Below are positions 27,379 to 36,249 of a DNA stretch of 64,000 nt, in pieces. A program made the translations under genes and the position numbers. The stretch's first letter is position 1. The number at the start of each line of letters is the position of its first letter. The notes under the pieces are model-generated. The model saw only the letters and a list, made by a program, of their open reading frames with translations, did not search any database and was not told the DNA's origin. This DNA comes from Soonwooa sp. GTDB taxonomy: Bacteria > Bacteroidota > Bacteroidia > Flavobacteriales > Weeksellaceae. Location of the stretch: the NCBI RefSeq assembly GCF_030151385.1, contig NZ_JASLDS010000045.1:62001-126000 (forward strand), given 5' to 3'.

Positions 27379-28109
27379 CATTGCTTTTTTCAGCATTATT
27401 TCTAGGATTTGCGTCGGGCTTTCACTGCATTGGCATGTGTGGTCCGATTGCTCTTTCCATGGGTTTAACGCGCGAACAAAGAATTAATTTTTACCTCCAA
27501 AATCTAACTTACAATTTTGGAAGAGTCCTAACCTACTCCATTCTTGGTGCCATTATCGGTATTGTTGGTGAAAGCTTCAACTTTGCAGGTTTACAAACAA
27601 AACTGAGTATTGCTGTTGGTGTGCTATTAATTTTGATGGCTTTTTTCTCTTTTGGAGGAAAAGACTTTGCTACCAAAATACCTTTTGTCAACAAAGCTTT
27701 ATTACAGGTTAAAATAAAGCTTTCGAAACTGCTTACAAAAGCAGATCTCAAGTCAAGATTCACAACGGGTTTGTTAAATGGACTTTTGCCTTGTGGTATG
27801 GTCTATATGGCACTCACAGCTTCCATTGCAGCAGGTGGTATTTGGCAAAGCGCGCTGTATATGTTTTTCTTTGGATTAGGCACATTTCCATTTATGTTCG
27901 CTGTTGTGGTAATCGGAAATTTTTTAAACCAAAGTATGCGCCTTAAAATCGTAAAAATAGTTCCTATTGTTATGATTATATTAGGCGGTCTATTTATCTT
28001 ACGCGGATTAGAATTGGGAATTCCTTATCTATCTCCGAAAAAAGAAGCCTTACAAATTAAACATCACAATCATGGTGCAGATCCTAACGATCATACCATG
28101 TGTCATTAA
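27369..28109 (+). CDS. TauE/SafE-like membrane protein of the cco cluster
   Basis: The 246-residue protein has six hydrophobic segments. It starts with FASGFHCIGMCGPIALSMGL, and the second half repeats a similar pattern with LLNGLLPCGMVYMAL, each half carrying conserved Cys and Gly residues. The tail is His-rich (KHHNHGADPNDHTMCH), which suggests metal binding. Such proteins (DsbD_2/TauE-like) end the cco clusters of many Bacteroidota and are thought to serve copper or cytochrome maturation. The role is inferred from position. Confidence 0.82.
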   Translation: MEIALLFSALFLGFASGFHCIGMCGPIALSMGLTREQRINFYLQNLTYNFGRVLTYSILGAIIGIVGESFNFAGLQTKLSIAVGVLLILMAFFSFGGKDFATKIPFVNKALLQVKIKLSKLLTKADLKSRFTTGLLNGLLPCGMVYMALTASIAAGGIWQSALYMFFFGLGTFPFMFAVVVIGNFLNQSMRLKIVKIVPIVMIILGGLFILRGLELGIPYLSPKKEALQIKHHNHGADPNDHTMCH

Positions 28110-28113
28110 ATAA

Positions 28114-28141
28114 AAAAACTCCCAAAATTTGGGAGTTTTCT
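28114..28141. terminator. Bidirectional terminator between convergent genes
   Basis: AAAACTCCCAAA and its complement TTTGGGAGTTTT form an almost uninterrupted palindrome with A and T runs at either side. It lies between the cco cluster and the DUF6702 gene, which converge here. Confidence 0.9.
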
Positions 28142-28161
28142 ATTTAAAATAAATTTCAATT

Positions 28162-28632
28162 TTAGAAATCGATATCAGCAGTTTCTTTTCCTTTTTGGAA
28201 ATTGACTGTCTTTAGATTTCCTTTGTACGATACGTTAACAATATTAACTTGTTTTGGATATACGTTTGTCAAAATCGAATTTTTAATCTTCAAACTTGAC
28301 ACGTCGCTAACACCAGCTGCCTCGTAATACACGAAAACAGATTCGCCGTTAACTTGGCTTCCAGTAAAGGTTAACACCTTGTTGCTACCATTAACAGCAA
28401 CCGAAACGTTGTTGTTAACATACTTTTTAACCTCCGCATCAAAACCAGCAGTCTCTGGGTCAATTCCTATCGCTTTTGAAATATGAGAAGTGTTGAGTTT
28501 TGTTGTAAATTTTAAGGTTTTACTACCCTCCACAAATTCCACTTTCGTCATTGACGAGAACATTTCGACTCCTGTAAAGCTCATCGCAATTAACAGGAAC
28601 AAAACCCCAAAAATGTTGAAATACTTTTTCAT
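28162..28632 (-). CDS. DUF6702-like secreted protein
   Basis: This 156-residue protein has a signal peptide or single anchor (KYFNIFGVLFLLIAMSFTG). The body fits DUF6702: SSMTKVEFVEGSKTLKFT at the start, a central FDAEVKKYVNNNVSVAVNG, a VFVYYEAAGV segment and a C-terminal SILTNVYPKQVNIVNVSYKG. The family is beta-rich and its function is unknown. The gene is monocistronic: the terminator lies after it and a 49-bp spacer lies upstream. Confidence 0.75.
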   Translation of the reverse strand: MKKYFNIFGVLFLLIAMSFTGVEMFSSMTKVEFVEGSKTLKFTTKLNTSHISKAIGIDPETAGFDAEVKKYVNNNVSVAVNGSNKVLTFTGSQVNGESVFVYYEAAGVSDVSSLKIKNSILTNVYPKQVNIVNVSYKGNLKTVNFQKGKETADIDF

Positions 28633-28681
28633 AACAATTGATTTTTATATTTAGCTCAAATTATATGCCATCAACCAACTT

Positions 28682-29398
28682 CTAGAAGTTAACGTTAACC
28701 GAATATTTGTCATAGAATGCTTTAACATGCGCCACGGCATCATCAGCGGTATCTACCACACGGAATAACTGCAAATCTTCTTCGTTGATGAGTTTCTTCT
28801 CCAATAAGGTATTCTTGAACCAATCCAAAAGACCACTCCAAAAATCGGAACCTACCAATACAATTGGGAAACGACCAATCTTTTTTGTTTGAATTAAAGT
28901 TAAAGCTTCCATCAACTCGTCCAAAGTTCCGAAACCTCCTGGCATCACAATAAAGCCTTGTGAATATTTGACAAACATTACTTTTCTAACAAAGAAATAA
29001 TCAAAATCCAAGTTGTAACCTTTGTCAATATACGGATTAAAATGTTGTTCGAAAGGCAATTCGATGTTTAGTCCAATCGAACTTCCATGACCAAAAGCAC
29101 CTCTGTTCCCTGCTTCCATAATACCTGGACCACCACCAGTAATAACACCAAAACCAATTTCGGTGATTTTTTTGGCAATTTCGCTCGCCATTTTGTAATA
29201 GTAATCGTCTTCTTTCAAACGAGCCGAACCAAAAATAGACACACAAGGTCCTATTCTACCCATTTTTTCGTAGCCATCTACGAATTCTGACATTACTTTG
29301 AAAACCATCCAACTGTCTTTGGTAATGGTTTCGTCCCAAGTTTTTCTACGAAAACTGTCGTGTAACTTTTTATCTAAGTCTTGATTATCGTCAATCAT
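28682..29398 (-). CDS. LOG-family protein (TIGR00730 Rossmann fold)
   Basis: The 238-residue protein carries the LOG signature: VITGGGPGIMEAGNRGAFGHG early in the Rossmann fold and MPGGFGTLDELMEALTLIQT with the catalytic Glu later. LOG enzymes hydrolyse cytokinin ribotides or related nucleotide 5'-monophosphates; in bacteria the physiological substrate is often unknown. The start overlaps the stop of the upstream nucleotidyltransferase gene as ATGA, showing translational coupling. Confidence 0.9.
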   Translation of the reverse strand: MIDDNQDLDKKLHDSFRRKTWDETITKDSWMVFKVMSEFVDGYEKMGRIGPCVSIFGSARLKEDDYYYKMASEIAKKITEIGFGVITGGGPGIMEAGNRGAFGHGSSIGLNIELPFEQHFNPYIDKGYNLDFDYFFVRKVMFVKYSQGFIVMPGGFGTLDELMEALTLIQTKKIGRFPIVLVGSDFWSGLLDWFKNTLLEKKLINEEDLQLFRVVDTADDAVAHVKAFYDKYSVNVNF

Positions 29399-30108
29399 AA
29401 AAATAATTTTTCTGCTTCTACAATAGATTCTGGTTTTCCAACATCAATAAGATTTGCGTGATGCTCGTAACCGACAATCTTTTCTGTCATCATCATATCG
29501 AGATACTCTTCCATGATGGAGAATTTTCCTGTTCTTTTAATCTTATTAAAAATCCCCGAATTAATGCAATGGATACCGCTAAATGCCAATTCCTTAAAAC
29601 CTACATTAGTACTCGCCATTCGTGTTTCTCCAGTCCCGACATTCATCCAACCTTTCAAAATCATGTCCTCATCGAAAAATAATTTTCGAGAACTTTTTCT
29701 ATCCGAAACCGCTAAAGTAACAAAATTATGAGATTCTAAATGTGACTTAACAAAATCCGAAATATTAAGGTCTGTAAGAATATCCGCATTCATAATGAGG
29801 AAATCTTCTTCTGATGATAAAAAGTCTTTTGCAAAAACCAAACCACCGCCAGTTTCCAAAAGTGCATTTCGTTCATCCGAAATTTGAATATTGGCACCAA
29901 AGTAATCTTTTAATTTTAAAAAATCAAGTATTTGTTCTCCAAAATGATGAATATTGATAACAAAATCATTAATTCCGTAAGATTGCAAATATTTAATATT
30001 TCTTTCCAGCAAAGGGATTCCGTTAACTTCAGCCAAAGCTTTCGGATGCGAATTGGTGAAAGGTTGCAGGCGTGTTCCTTTTCCTGCGGCAAAAATTAAA
30101 GCTTTCAT
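29395..30108 (-). CDS. MurU-like nucleotidyltransferase
   Basis: The 237-residue NTP-transferase starts with MKALIFAAGKGTRLQPFT, the nucleotide-binding loop, followed by HPKALAEVNGIPLLERNI, MNADILTDLNI as metal-binding Asp, and LIDVGKPESI near the end. It is closest in layout to MurU (N-acetylmuramate-1-phosphate uridylyltransferase) and short sugar-phosphate transferases; the sugar is not decided by sequence. It lies 8 bp after the RapZ-C gene and overlaps the LOG gene, a set often joined to an AmgK-like sugar kinase. No kinase is present here. Confidence 0.85.
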   Translation of the reverse strand: MKALIFAAGKGTRLQPFTNSHPKALAEVNGIPLLERNIKYLQSYGINDFVINIHHFGEQILDFLKLKDYFGANIQISDERNALLETGGGLVFAKDFLSSEEDFLIMNADILTDLNISDFVKSHLESHNFVTLAVSDRKSSRKLFFDEDMILKGWMNVGTGETRMASTNVGFKELAFSGIHCINSGIFNKIKRTGKFSIMEEYLDMMMTEKIVGYEHHANLIDVGKPESIVEAEKLFL

Positions 30109-30116
30109 CAGATTAG

Positions 30117-30530
30117 TTATTTATTAAGTTGTGGCTGCTCGTCATGATTAATCACAACTTCGACTTCTGGATATTTTTTTTTAATAAACGCCGCAATTTT
30201 AATCGCCGAATATACCGAACGGTGTTGTCCACCTGTACATCCAAAGTTGATTTGCAAATTCTCAAAACCTCTTGCCAAATAATCGTCAATGTTGATGGAC
30301 ACTAGAGATTTAATAGCATTAAGGAAATCTGGCATTTTTGTTTTGTCCTCCAAATATTCTTGCACCGCAATATCGTTTCCGGTTTGCACTTTGTATTCCT
30401 CGATGCGTCCAGGATTTAGAATACCGCGACAATCGAACACAAAACCGCCACCATTACCTGAATTATCTTTTGGGATTCCGCCTTTTTTATAGGAAAAACT
30501 ATGGATTTCAACTTTTAATTTATTCGCCAT
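30117..30530 (-). CDS. Stand-alone RapZ C-terminal domain protein
   Basis: The 137-residue protein corresponds only to the C-terminal domain of RapZ. It has FVFDCRGILNPGR, a helical part, and the signature INFGCTGGQHRSVYSA near the end. The N-terminal kinase-like Walker A domain of full RapZ is missing, and the start at 30530 follows an intergenic region, so this is not a truncation by frameshift. In E. coli the domain binds glucosamine-6-phosphate and the sRNA GlmZ. In Bacteroidota it is often fused to a sugar kinase beside MurU, which suggests a link to amino-sugar recycling. Confidence 0.88.
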   Translation of the reverse strand: MANKLKVEIHSFSYKKGGIPKDNSGNGGGFVFDCRGILNPGRIEEYKVQTGNDIAVQEYLEDKTKMPDFLNAIKSLVSINIDDYLARGFENLQINFGCTGGQHRSVYSAIKIAAFIKKKYPEVEVVINHDEQPQLNK

Positions 30531-30589
30531 TTTATTTTAATTTTTGTAAAAATAGTTTTTTTAATAGGCTTTACGAAAAAGAAATGATG

Positions 30590-30597
30590 TAATTTTG
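30590..30597 (+). promoter_or_regulatory. Candidate -7 box for the lipoprotein gene
   Basis: TAATTTTG matches TAnnTTTG and lies 92 bp before the ATG at 30690, in the divergent spacer with the RapZ-C gene. Confidence 0.35.
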
Positions 30598-30689
30598 CAG
30601 CATTAAAAGCATATCTTCTGCAAAACATTGCATTGTAGATATTTAACAACAATTTTGTATATTCGACTTTTAACTGAAAAAACATAAAT

Positions 30690-31910
30690 ATGAAAATCTT
30701 TCGTTACTTTTTATTTGCAAGTTTATTACTTGTAATGTCTTGTAAAAAAACCAGTGTTGACGGCTCCAACAGAAAAGATTTCCAAGAAAGTATCAACGAT
30801 ATGGCTTCGTCTTTGACGACTTTACAGCAAATCAAATTCAACGAAGCTTTATATATTCTTAAAACATTTGGCGTAGAAGCCGATGGCGACATTGCAGAAA
30901 TTGAAGCTTTAGGAAAACTTTTGAATGGTAAAAAAGTTCCTGAAATCTTAAAAATGGCTGACGAAGTCGCTCAAAAAAATAACATCACTTGGTCTAGCAC
31001 AGCGCCACCATCTTTGGGAACGATGAATATCTTTGGCAACGAAAAAGCTTCAGAAGTTGACCCTAACGACATCACGGCAAGCGCTCTTAACATCATTGTA
31101 AAACCAGCTTTGTCTGACAGCATTAGTGGACCAAAAGCCTTTGTTGTTATTCCGCAATTGGTGGACCAAAAAGGAGAAAAAATCAGCTTTACAGGAGCAG
31201 GTCTAGAAACAACGCTAGAAGTATACAGCAACGGAAACAAATTACAAACTGCAAAAAACCTAATGCAGGACAATAACTTCAAAGGTTTCACGGTTAAATA
31301 TGCTTCGCTTCCACAGTCGAGTATTGTTGATAACAAACTTGAAGTAAAAGTAAGTGTAAAAACGGCTAAGAAAGTTTACCAAATGATTAAATCGGGTATC
31401 GAATTTAATCCTCGAGCTATTGTACAAGCTGTGCCAACAACGCCAAGCGAGCCAACTGACCCAACTTTGGTTGACCCTAATAATCCAGAAACACCTACAA
31501 CTGGTACAGAAACTCCTACCACTGGCACAACTCCAACGACAACGCCAGCTGCGCCACCAACACAACCAGCAAAACCTGCAGGAGATCCAAAATCAACGGT
31601 TTCAAAATTCTTGAGTAATCTTAATTCTCAAAACTATAAAGCAGCTTTTGACAATGCGGACAATCCTGCTTGGGGAAGTTATGACAAGTTTTCGAATCCA
31701 ACTTCAGGCTTTGGTTCGGTTAAAAGTGTTAAAGTAAATTCAGTGTCAGCACCAGTTACAAAAGATAATGCATCGACAATTAATGCCAACTACGATGTAA
31801 CAGACAAAGATGGTAATGTTACTTCACTTAATGTTACTTATGGTCTTAAGTCCACAGCTAATGGTTGGAAAATTACAAGCTACAAAATCAATTCATCTAA
31901 AAAACAATAA
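30690..31910 (+). CDS. Two-domain lipoprotein with DUF6694-like N-terminus
   Basis: The 406-residue lipoprotein has its lipobox at LLVMSC (Cys18). Residues about 24-110 (NRKDFQESINDMASSL, FNEALYILKTFG, LLNGKKVPEILKMADE) resemble DUF6694 lipoproteins. A beta-rich middle part follows. A Pro/Thr-rich linker with repeats of the type TPTTGTE or TPTTTP (about 255-295) leads to a C-terminal NTF2/DUF4878-like domain (STVSKFLSNLNSQNYKAAFDNAD to WKITSYKIN). It is surface or periplasmic, with no known function. apt follows after 4 bp. Confidence 0.75.
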   Translation: MKIFRYFLFASLLLVMSCKKTSVDGSNRKDFQESINDMASSLTTLQQIKFNEALYILKTFGVEADGDIAEIEALGKLLNGKKVPEILKMADEVAQKNNITWSSTAPPSLGTMNIFGNEKASEVDPNDITASALNIIVKPALSDSISGPKAFVVIPQLVDQKGEKISFTGAGLETTLEVYSNGNKLQTAKNLMQDNNFKGFTVKYASLPQSSIVDNKLEVKVSVKTAKKVYQMIKSGIEFNPRAIVQAVPTTPSEPTDPTLVDPNNPETPTTGTETPTTGTTPTTTPAAPPTQPAKPAGDPKSTVSKFLSNLNSQNYKAAFDNADNPAWGSYDKFSNPTSGFGSVKSVKVNSVSAPVTKDNASTINANYDVTDKDGNVTSLNVTYGLKSTANGWKITSYKINSSKKQ

Positions 31911-31914
31911 TTAA

Positions 31915-32451
31915 ATGGCATCTTCGGAGCTTATTCACGATTTAGAAAAAACGATAGACAATATCCCAGATTTCCCAATTGAGGGTATTCAGTTCAAGGA
32001 TATTTCACCAATATTTTTACAACCAAAACTTTACGAAGAGGTTATCAAAGACTTTGCAGACTATAGCCGAGGCAAAATCGATGTTGTTTGCGGTATCGAA
32101 AGTCGTGGTTATCTTTTTGGGATTGCGATTGCAGTGGCATTAGAAGTTCCTTTTATTTTAATTCGTAAAAAAGGAAAACTTCCACCACCATTTATTGGTC
32201 AAGTTTATGACTTAGAATATGGCACTTCGGAAATCGAGATGAAAACCGACCAACTAAAAAAAGGACAACGTGTACTAATCCACGACGACCTTTTAGCAAC
32301 GGGCGGCACTACAGAAGCAGCAGCCAAATTGGTTGAAAAGCAAGGCGGCATCCCAGCACAATTCAGTTTTCTAATTTCTTTGGAAGGTCTTAATGGTTCC
32401 GAAAAACTAAAAAAATTCAACGCAGACATTTATTCAATTTTAAAATATTAA
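31915..32451 (+). CDS. apt: Adenine phosphoribosyltransferase
   Basis: Apt makes AMP from adenine and PRPP in purine salvage. The 178-residue length is typical. Recognisable segments are IPDFPIEGIQFKDISPI, the base-binding VCGIESRGYLFG, IRKKGKLPPPFIGQVYDLEYG and the PRPP loop RVLIHDDLLATGGTTEAA. It is cytoplasmic. It follows the lipoprotein gene by 4 bp and precedes a TPR gene by 70 bp. Confidence 0.97.
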   Translation: MASSELIHDLEKTIDNIPDFPIEGIQFKDISPIFLQPKLYEEVIKDFADYSRGKIDVVCGIESRGYLFGIAIAVALEVPFILIRKKGKLPPPFIGQVYDLEYGTSEIEMKTDQLKKGQRVLIHDDLLATGGTTEAAAKLVEKQGGIPAQFSFLISLEGLNGSEKLKKFNADIYSILKY

Positions 32452-32521
32452 TCTATAAAACGCAGTTTTTTTGCATATCAAGCAGAAAGCATTAAATTTG
32501 CATTTCGATTATCTAAAAAAT

Positions 32522-33223
32522 ATGGCAGACTTAAATAAAAAACAAATCGAGGAAGGTAAAGAAACCGTAGAGTTTTTTAAAGACTTAGACCAAAAAGCAT
32601 TCGATGTAGAACAAGGTCTAGAAAAGCATTCTAAGACAATAGGTATTGTTTTTGGAGTTATTATTCTAGCAGTTTTAGGATTCTTTGGTTACAAGCAATT
32701 TATCGTTGGACCTCAAAACCAAGAAGCAACTAAATCATTCTTAACAGCGCAAGCTAACCTTACAAAAGGTGACAACGACTTAGCTTTAGGAGGAAAAAGC
32801 GCTGCTAACCCAGGCTTTGTAGGTACTTATAACGAATATTCTGCAACAGACGCTGGTAAGCTTGCTGCTTATAACGCTGGTCTGATTGAGTTCAAAAAAG
32901 GAAACTTCCAAAAAGCTTATGACATGTTGGACAAGTTCAGCAGCGACAATAAGACTTTAATGGCGATGAAGTATGGTGCGATGGCAGATTGCTCTTCTAA
33001 CCTTAACAGAGCTGACGATGCTCTTAGCAACATGGACAAAGCAGTATCAGCTTCTAAAGATGCTTTCACTGCCTATTATTTTACAAAAAAAGCAGGTGTT
33101 TTGGCTTTAGCGCTTAACAAAAAAGCAGAAGCTAAAAAATACTTTGCAACAATCGATGAGAAGTATCAAGATTACGACAACGGTCAATCTGATGCTTATA
33201 TTGAAATGACTAAATATTACTAA
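32522..33223 (+). CDS. TPR membrane protein (YfgM-like)
   Basis: With the ATG at 32522 (MADLNKKQIEEG) the protein has 233 residues. An in-frame upstream ATG at 32471 would add 17 residues from the spacer and is not favoured. One membrane helix lies at about 43-62 (IGIVFGVIILAVLGFFGY), and a periplasmic part has three TPR-like repeats (AAYNAGLIEFKKGNFQKAYDML, MKYGAMADCSSNLNRADDAL, KKAGVLALALNKKAEAKKYF). The topology is that of YfgM, an accessory of envelope protein folding. The gene precedes ribH by 3 bp, a pairing also common in flavobacteria. Confidence 0.82.
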   Translation: MADLNKKQIEEGKETVEFFKDLDQKAFDVEQGLEKHSKTIGIVFGVIILAVLGFFGYKQFIVGPQNQEATKSFLTAQANLTKGDNDLALGGKSAANPGFVGTYNEYSATDAGKLAAYNAGLIEFKKGNFQKAYDMLDKFSSDNKTLMAMKYGAMADCSSNLNRADDALSNMDKAVSASKDAFTAYYFTKKAGVLALALNKKAEAKKYFATIDEKYQDYDNGQSDAYIEMTKYY

Positions 33224-33226
33224 AAC

Positions 33227-33709
33227 ATGGCAACGGTTAATCTTTCAGATTACAAGCCACTCAGCCTATCCAATGCCGATGAATATTCAATCGGCATTGT
33301 TGTTTCGGAGTGGAATGATTTCGTGACTTTCAACATGCGCGATGGCGCAATAGAAGTACTTCAAAAAGAAGGCATTCGCAAAGAGCACATCAAGGTATTC
33401 TACGTTCCGGGCGCTTTCGAGCTTAGCTTTGCAGCGATGCAAATGTGCAAATCCAACCGTTTTGCGGCGGTTATCGCGATTGGCTGCGTTATACGCGGTG
33501 AGACGCCTCACTTCGACTACGTTTGTTCGGCGGTGGCGCACGGTATCAAAGACTGCAACGTCCTTACCAAAACCCCAACGATTTTCTGCGTTTTGACGGA
33601 CGACACCAAAGAGCAATCTATTGCTAGAAGTGGCGGTGCATTGGGCAACAAAGGTATTGAAGCAGCTGTTACAGCCATCAAAATGATACAGTTTAACAAC
33701 AAAGTATAA
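33227..33709 (+). CDS. ribH: 6,7-dimethyl-8-ribityllumazine synthase
   Basis: RibH condenses the ribityl-pyrimidinedione with dihydroxybutanone phosphate, the penultimate step of riboflavin synthesis. The 160-residue protein has IGIVVSEWND, YVPGAFELSFAAM and the catalytic IGCVIRGETPHFDYVCSAVA with its His, then a C-terminal RSGGALGNKGIEAA. It forms icosahedral or pentameric cytoplasmic assemblies. Base composition in this gene is richer in GC than in its neighbours. Confidence 0.96.
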   Translation: MATVNLSDYKPLSLSNADEYSIGIVVSEWNDFVTFNMRDGAIEVLQKEGIRKEHIKVFYVPGAFELSFAAMQMCKSNRFAAVIAIGCVIRGETPHFDYVCSAVAHGIKDCNVLTKTPTIFCVLTDDTKEQSIARSGGALGNKGIEAAVTAIKMIQFNNKV

Positions 33710-33727
33710 TTTTAGGAGCAAGACCAT

Positions 33728-33835
33728 TTGTCATTCTATGGACTATTGGTCCCGCTGTCCGCACTCGCTGTAGTAGCCAAGGCATTTCCAAAGCTTTACA
33801 ACGAGCTCAAACAAATGCTTCCATCGGGGCTATAA
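33728..33835. other. GC-richer non-coding relic after ribH
   Basis: This stretch contains TTGGTCCCGCTGTCCGC, CTCGCTGTAGTAGCC and CGGGGCTATAATAG, unlike the AT-rich spacers around it. It is not open in any frame and has no tRNA or terminator shape. It could be a decayed copy of a dispersed repeat. No second copy is present in the window. Confidence 0.25.
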
Positions 33836-33868
33836 TAGAAGAATTTCGGCATTCTAACAATAAAATAC

Positions 33869-33897
33869 AATGTAGGTTTTTTACCTACATTTTTTTT
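33869..33897 (+). terminator. Rho-independent terminator of the apt-TPR-ribH unit
   Basis: AATGTAGGT and ACCTACATT form a perfect 9-bp stem followed by seven T, 160 bp past ribH and just before the peptidase gene. Confidence 0.85.
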
Positions 33898-33925
33898 GTA
33901 ATTTTATCACATAAATTTTCAAATT

Positions 33926-34780
33926 ATGAAATGGACTAACGATAGAAGCGACATGGTCGACGACCGCAGAGGCACTGGTGGCGGTGGCGGACTGCTTGTT
34001 GGCGGCGGACTGGGCACATTAATTATTGCTGCCATAGTTTTCTTCTTAGGAGGCGACCCCTCAGCAATATTAGGAACAGCGGTTAACTCGGCACCACAAA
34101 CCGAAAAACGCGACCTTACACAACAAGAACTTCAAGTTCGTGAGTTTGTGAAAATGGTAACCGGCGAAACCGAAAAAACATGGACACAAATCTTCCAACA
34201 AAACGGAATGACTTATAGAAAACCCCACGTTGTACTTTTTGAGAACACCACACAATCCGGATGTGGTACGGCAGAATCTGCAATGGGACCATTCTATTGT
34301 CCTGCTGACGAAACCGTCTATATGGACATGAGTTTCTTCAAAGAACTACAACAACGTTTTGGCGCCAAAGTAACCGAATTTTCGATTGCTTATGTTATGG
34401 CGCACGAAGTTGGTCATCATGTCCAAACCCTCCTCGGAACAACCCAAAAGGTCGACCAACTGCGACGAAGCGGACGCTATTCGGAAGCGGACCTTAATCG
34501 TGTTTCGGTTGCAACAGAATTACAAGCAGATTTCTACGCTGGCGTTTGGGCAAAACAAACCGATTCCCGCGAGCATATCCTAGAACCTGGTGACATCGAA
34601 TCTGCTGTTAGTGCAGCGGCTGCCGTTGGTGATGACAACATCCAAAAAAGAGCCACAGGAACAGTTAATCAAGAAGCCTTCACACACGGCTCTTCTGCCC
34701 AACGTGTAGAATGGTTTATGAAAGGTTACAACACAGGCGATATTCGCCAAGGTGATACCTTTAATGCTTTATTGAAGTAA
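33926..34780 (+). CDS. Neutral zinc metallopeptidase (YpfJ family)
   Basis: The 284-residue protein starts MKWTNDRSDMVDDRRG, then a glycine-rich stretch and one membrane helix (about 24-46). The peptidase domain has YMDMSFFKELQQRFG, the zinc motif AYVMAHEVGHHVQTLLG with the catalytic Glu, and ELQADFYAGVWA with the third ligand. The family (Zn_peptidase, COG2321) is anchored with the catalytic domain outside the cytoplasm. Substrates are unknown. It has its own terminator and stands alone. Confidence 0.92.
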   Translation: MKWTNDRSDMVDDRRGTGGGGGLLVGGGLGTLIIAAIVFFLGGDPSAILGTAVNSAPQTEKRDLTQQELQVREFVKMVTGETEKTWTQIFQQNGMTYRKPHVVLFENTTQSGCGTAESAMGPFYCPADETVYMDMSFFKELQQRFGAKVTEFSIAYVMAHEVGHHVQTLLGTTQKVDQLRRSGRYSEADLNRVSVATELQADFYAGVWAKQTDSREHILEPGDIESAVSAAAAVGDDNIQKRATGTVNQEAFTHGSSAQRVEWFMKGYNTGDIRQGDTFNALLK

Positions 34781-34802
34781 AATTCACATTAAACATACAC
34801 AG

Positions 34803-34830
34803 CTCCAGATGCACAATCTGGAGTTTTTTT
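34803..34830 (+). terminator. Rho-independent terminator
   Basis: CTCCAGAT and ATCTGGAG form an 8-bp stem with a 5-base loop and a run of seven T, 22 bp after the peptidase stop. Confidence 0.88.
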
Positions 34831-35054
34831 GACTTTTCTTGTAAGAATTCGACAAAATAAAAAGACTTGGAAAACGACTTTTATTTACAAAAGATAGCAA
34901 AAACCAAAGAATTGAATATCCAAAGTCGCCAAAATCGCAGTCAAAAAGTTAAAAATCCCATAAATAAAGCCTTACAGCATCATTTTTATTGAAAAAAAAT
35001 TGGGAACATTAAAACAAAATTTTATATTTGACGCTCAAATTAAAATAATTTACA

Positions 35055-35231
35055 ATGAAAGAACTTATTGAAAAGATCAATGTAGAAATCGAAGCTTTCA
35101 AAACTGATGCTAGCTTACAAGAAGAAAAAGGAAACAAAGCTGCAGGAGCAAGAGCTAGAAAATCAGCTTTAGAATTAACAAAACTATTCAAAGAATTCAG
35201 AAAAGTTTCTGTTGAAGAATCTAAAAAGTAA
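35055..35231 (+). CDS. Histone H1-like protein (Hc1 family), 58 residues
   Basis: The frame reads MKELIEKINVEIEAF, continues with EEKGNKAAGARARKSALELT and ends KLFKEFRKVSVEESKK. This is the short Hc1-like form found throughout flavobacteria, predicted as a helical, lysine-rich DNA-binding protein of the nucleoid. It is preceded by an AT-rich spacer of about 220 bp after the last terminator and followed at once by its own terminator, so it is a single-gene unit. The small size makes it easy to miss. Confidence 0.88.
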   Translation: MKELIEKINVEIEAFKTDASLQEEKGNKAAGARARKSALELTKLFKEFRKVSVEESKK

Positions 35232-35253
35232 TTTTTTGAATCTATCAAGTTAT

Positions 35254-35279
35254 AAAGCCCTCGGATGAGGGCTTTTTTT
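35254..35279 (+). terminator. Rho-independent terminator of the histone-like gene
   Basis: AAAGCCCTC and GAGGGCTTT form a 9-bp stem with a 5-base loop and a T-run. Confidence 0.9.
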
Positions 35280-35351
35280 ATCTTGAAATAAAAAAGCTTT
35301 TACACTTCTAAAAATTTTTCTCATAACTATTTTAAGACGATTATACGACCT

Positions 35352-36249
35352 CTAAGACTTGGGATTTTGATTTTGATGCATCTGGACAAATTCTGAGGGA
35401 GACATATTTGCAACTTGTTTAAAGACTTTCGAAAAAAGACTATGAGAAGAAAATCCGGCTTCTTCCGCTAAAGATGATATTTTATAATTCGCAAGCCTCT
35501 TATCTTCTACTAGTCGTTTAATAATATTATTAATTCTTAATTCATTGATATAGGCATTGAAATTTTTGCCTTTATGTTTGTTGATGATTTCGGAAAGATA
35601 TTGCGTATTGGTCCCCAATAAACCAGCGAGCGACGCAAGAGATATTGAAGGGTTTGTATATTTATTCCCCCGTTCAAATCGGCAAAGCTTCTGCAAAATA
35701 ATAGTTTCCAATTCGTTAGAGATTGTCTGCTTTTTCACAAGCACTTCCTCTTTTTCAATTTCTTGATTTTCGATCTCAACAAAATCTTCTTCTTTTTCGG
35801 AGTCAATCTTAAAAGCGTTATTTTCTAGTTGAGCTTTTTCATCAGTTAATTTTTTAATGATAGCTTCATAACTCTTCTTCTGATTTTTAGAAACCTTTCT
35901 TTGTCTAAAATAATAGAACAAAATACCTCCAATAATTATTAATCCGGTTATAATAATATATGTATTTTGAAGTCTTGACTTTTTTTGCAATTCAAGTCGC
36001 TTATCTTCAATTGTCTTTATGGATGTGTTTACATTAGTGAGCTCTTCTTGCGTCAAAAAGGTTCTTACTTTGTTGTATTTGTTTCTATATTCTTGCGACT
36101 TTACATTATCTCCTTTTAGTTTATAAACGATTGAAAGAAGATTGTATGCTTCATATAACGCGGAATTTGTAGTAGTTTCAAGATATGGAAGTGCTAACTT
36201 AAGGTGATCTAGACTTTCATTTATTTTGTTTTTTTGATAGGCAATATTG
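35352..36249 (-). pseudogene. AraC-type TPR/membrane regulator, 5' end missing
   Basis: About 300 residues remain. From the N-terminal side these are part of a TPR (FNIAYQKNKINESLDHLKLA, ALYEAYNLLSIVYKLKGD), a coiled coil, one membrane helix (TYIIITGLIIIGGILFYYF), an acidic linker, and an AraC-type helix-turn-helix domain (SLAGLLGTNTQYLSEIINKH, ISSLAEEAGFSSHSLFSKVFK). Full members of this family have about 550 residues with a signal peptide and several more TPRs. Upstream of FNIAYQ the frame continues as MMCSASDLRLS, which is only the antisense of the neighbouring gene. The 5' half and the promoter appear to be lost at the junction near 36249. Confidence 0.8.
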
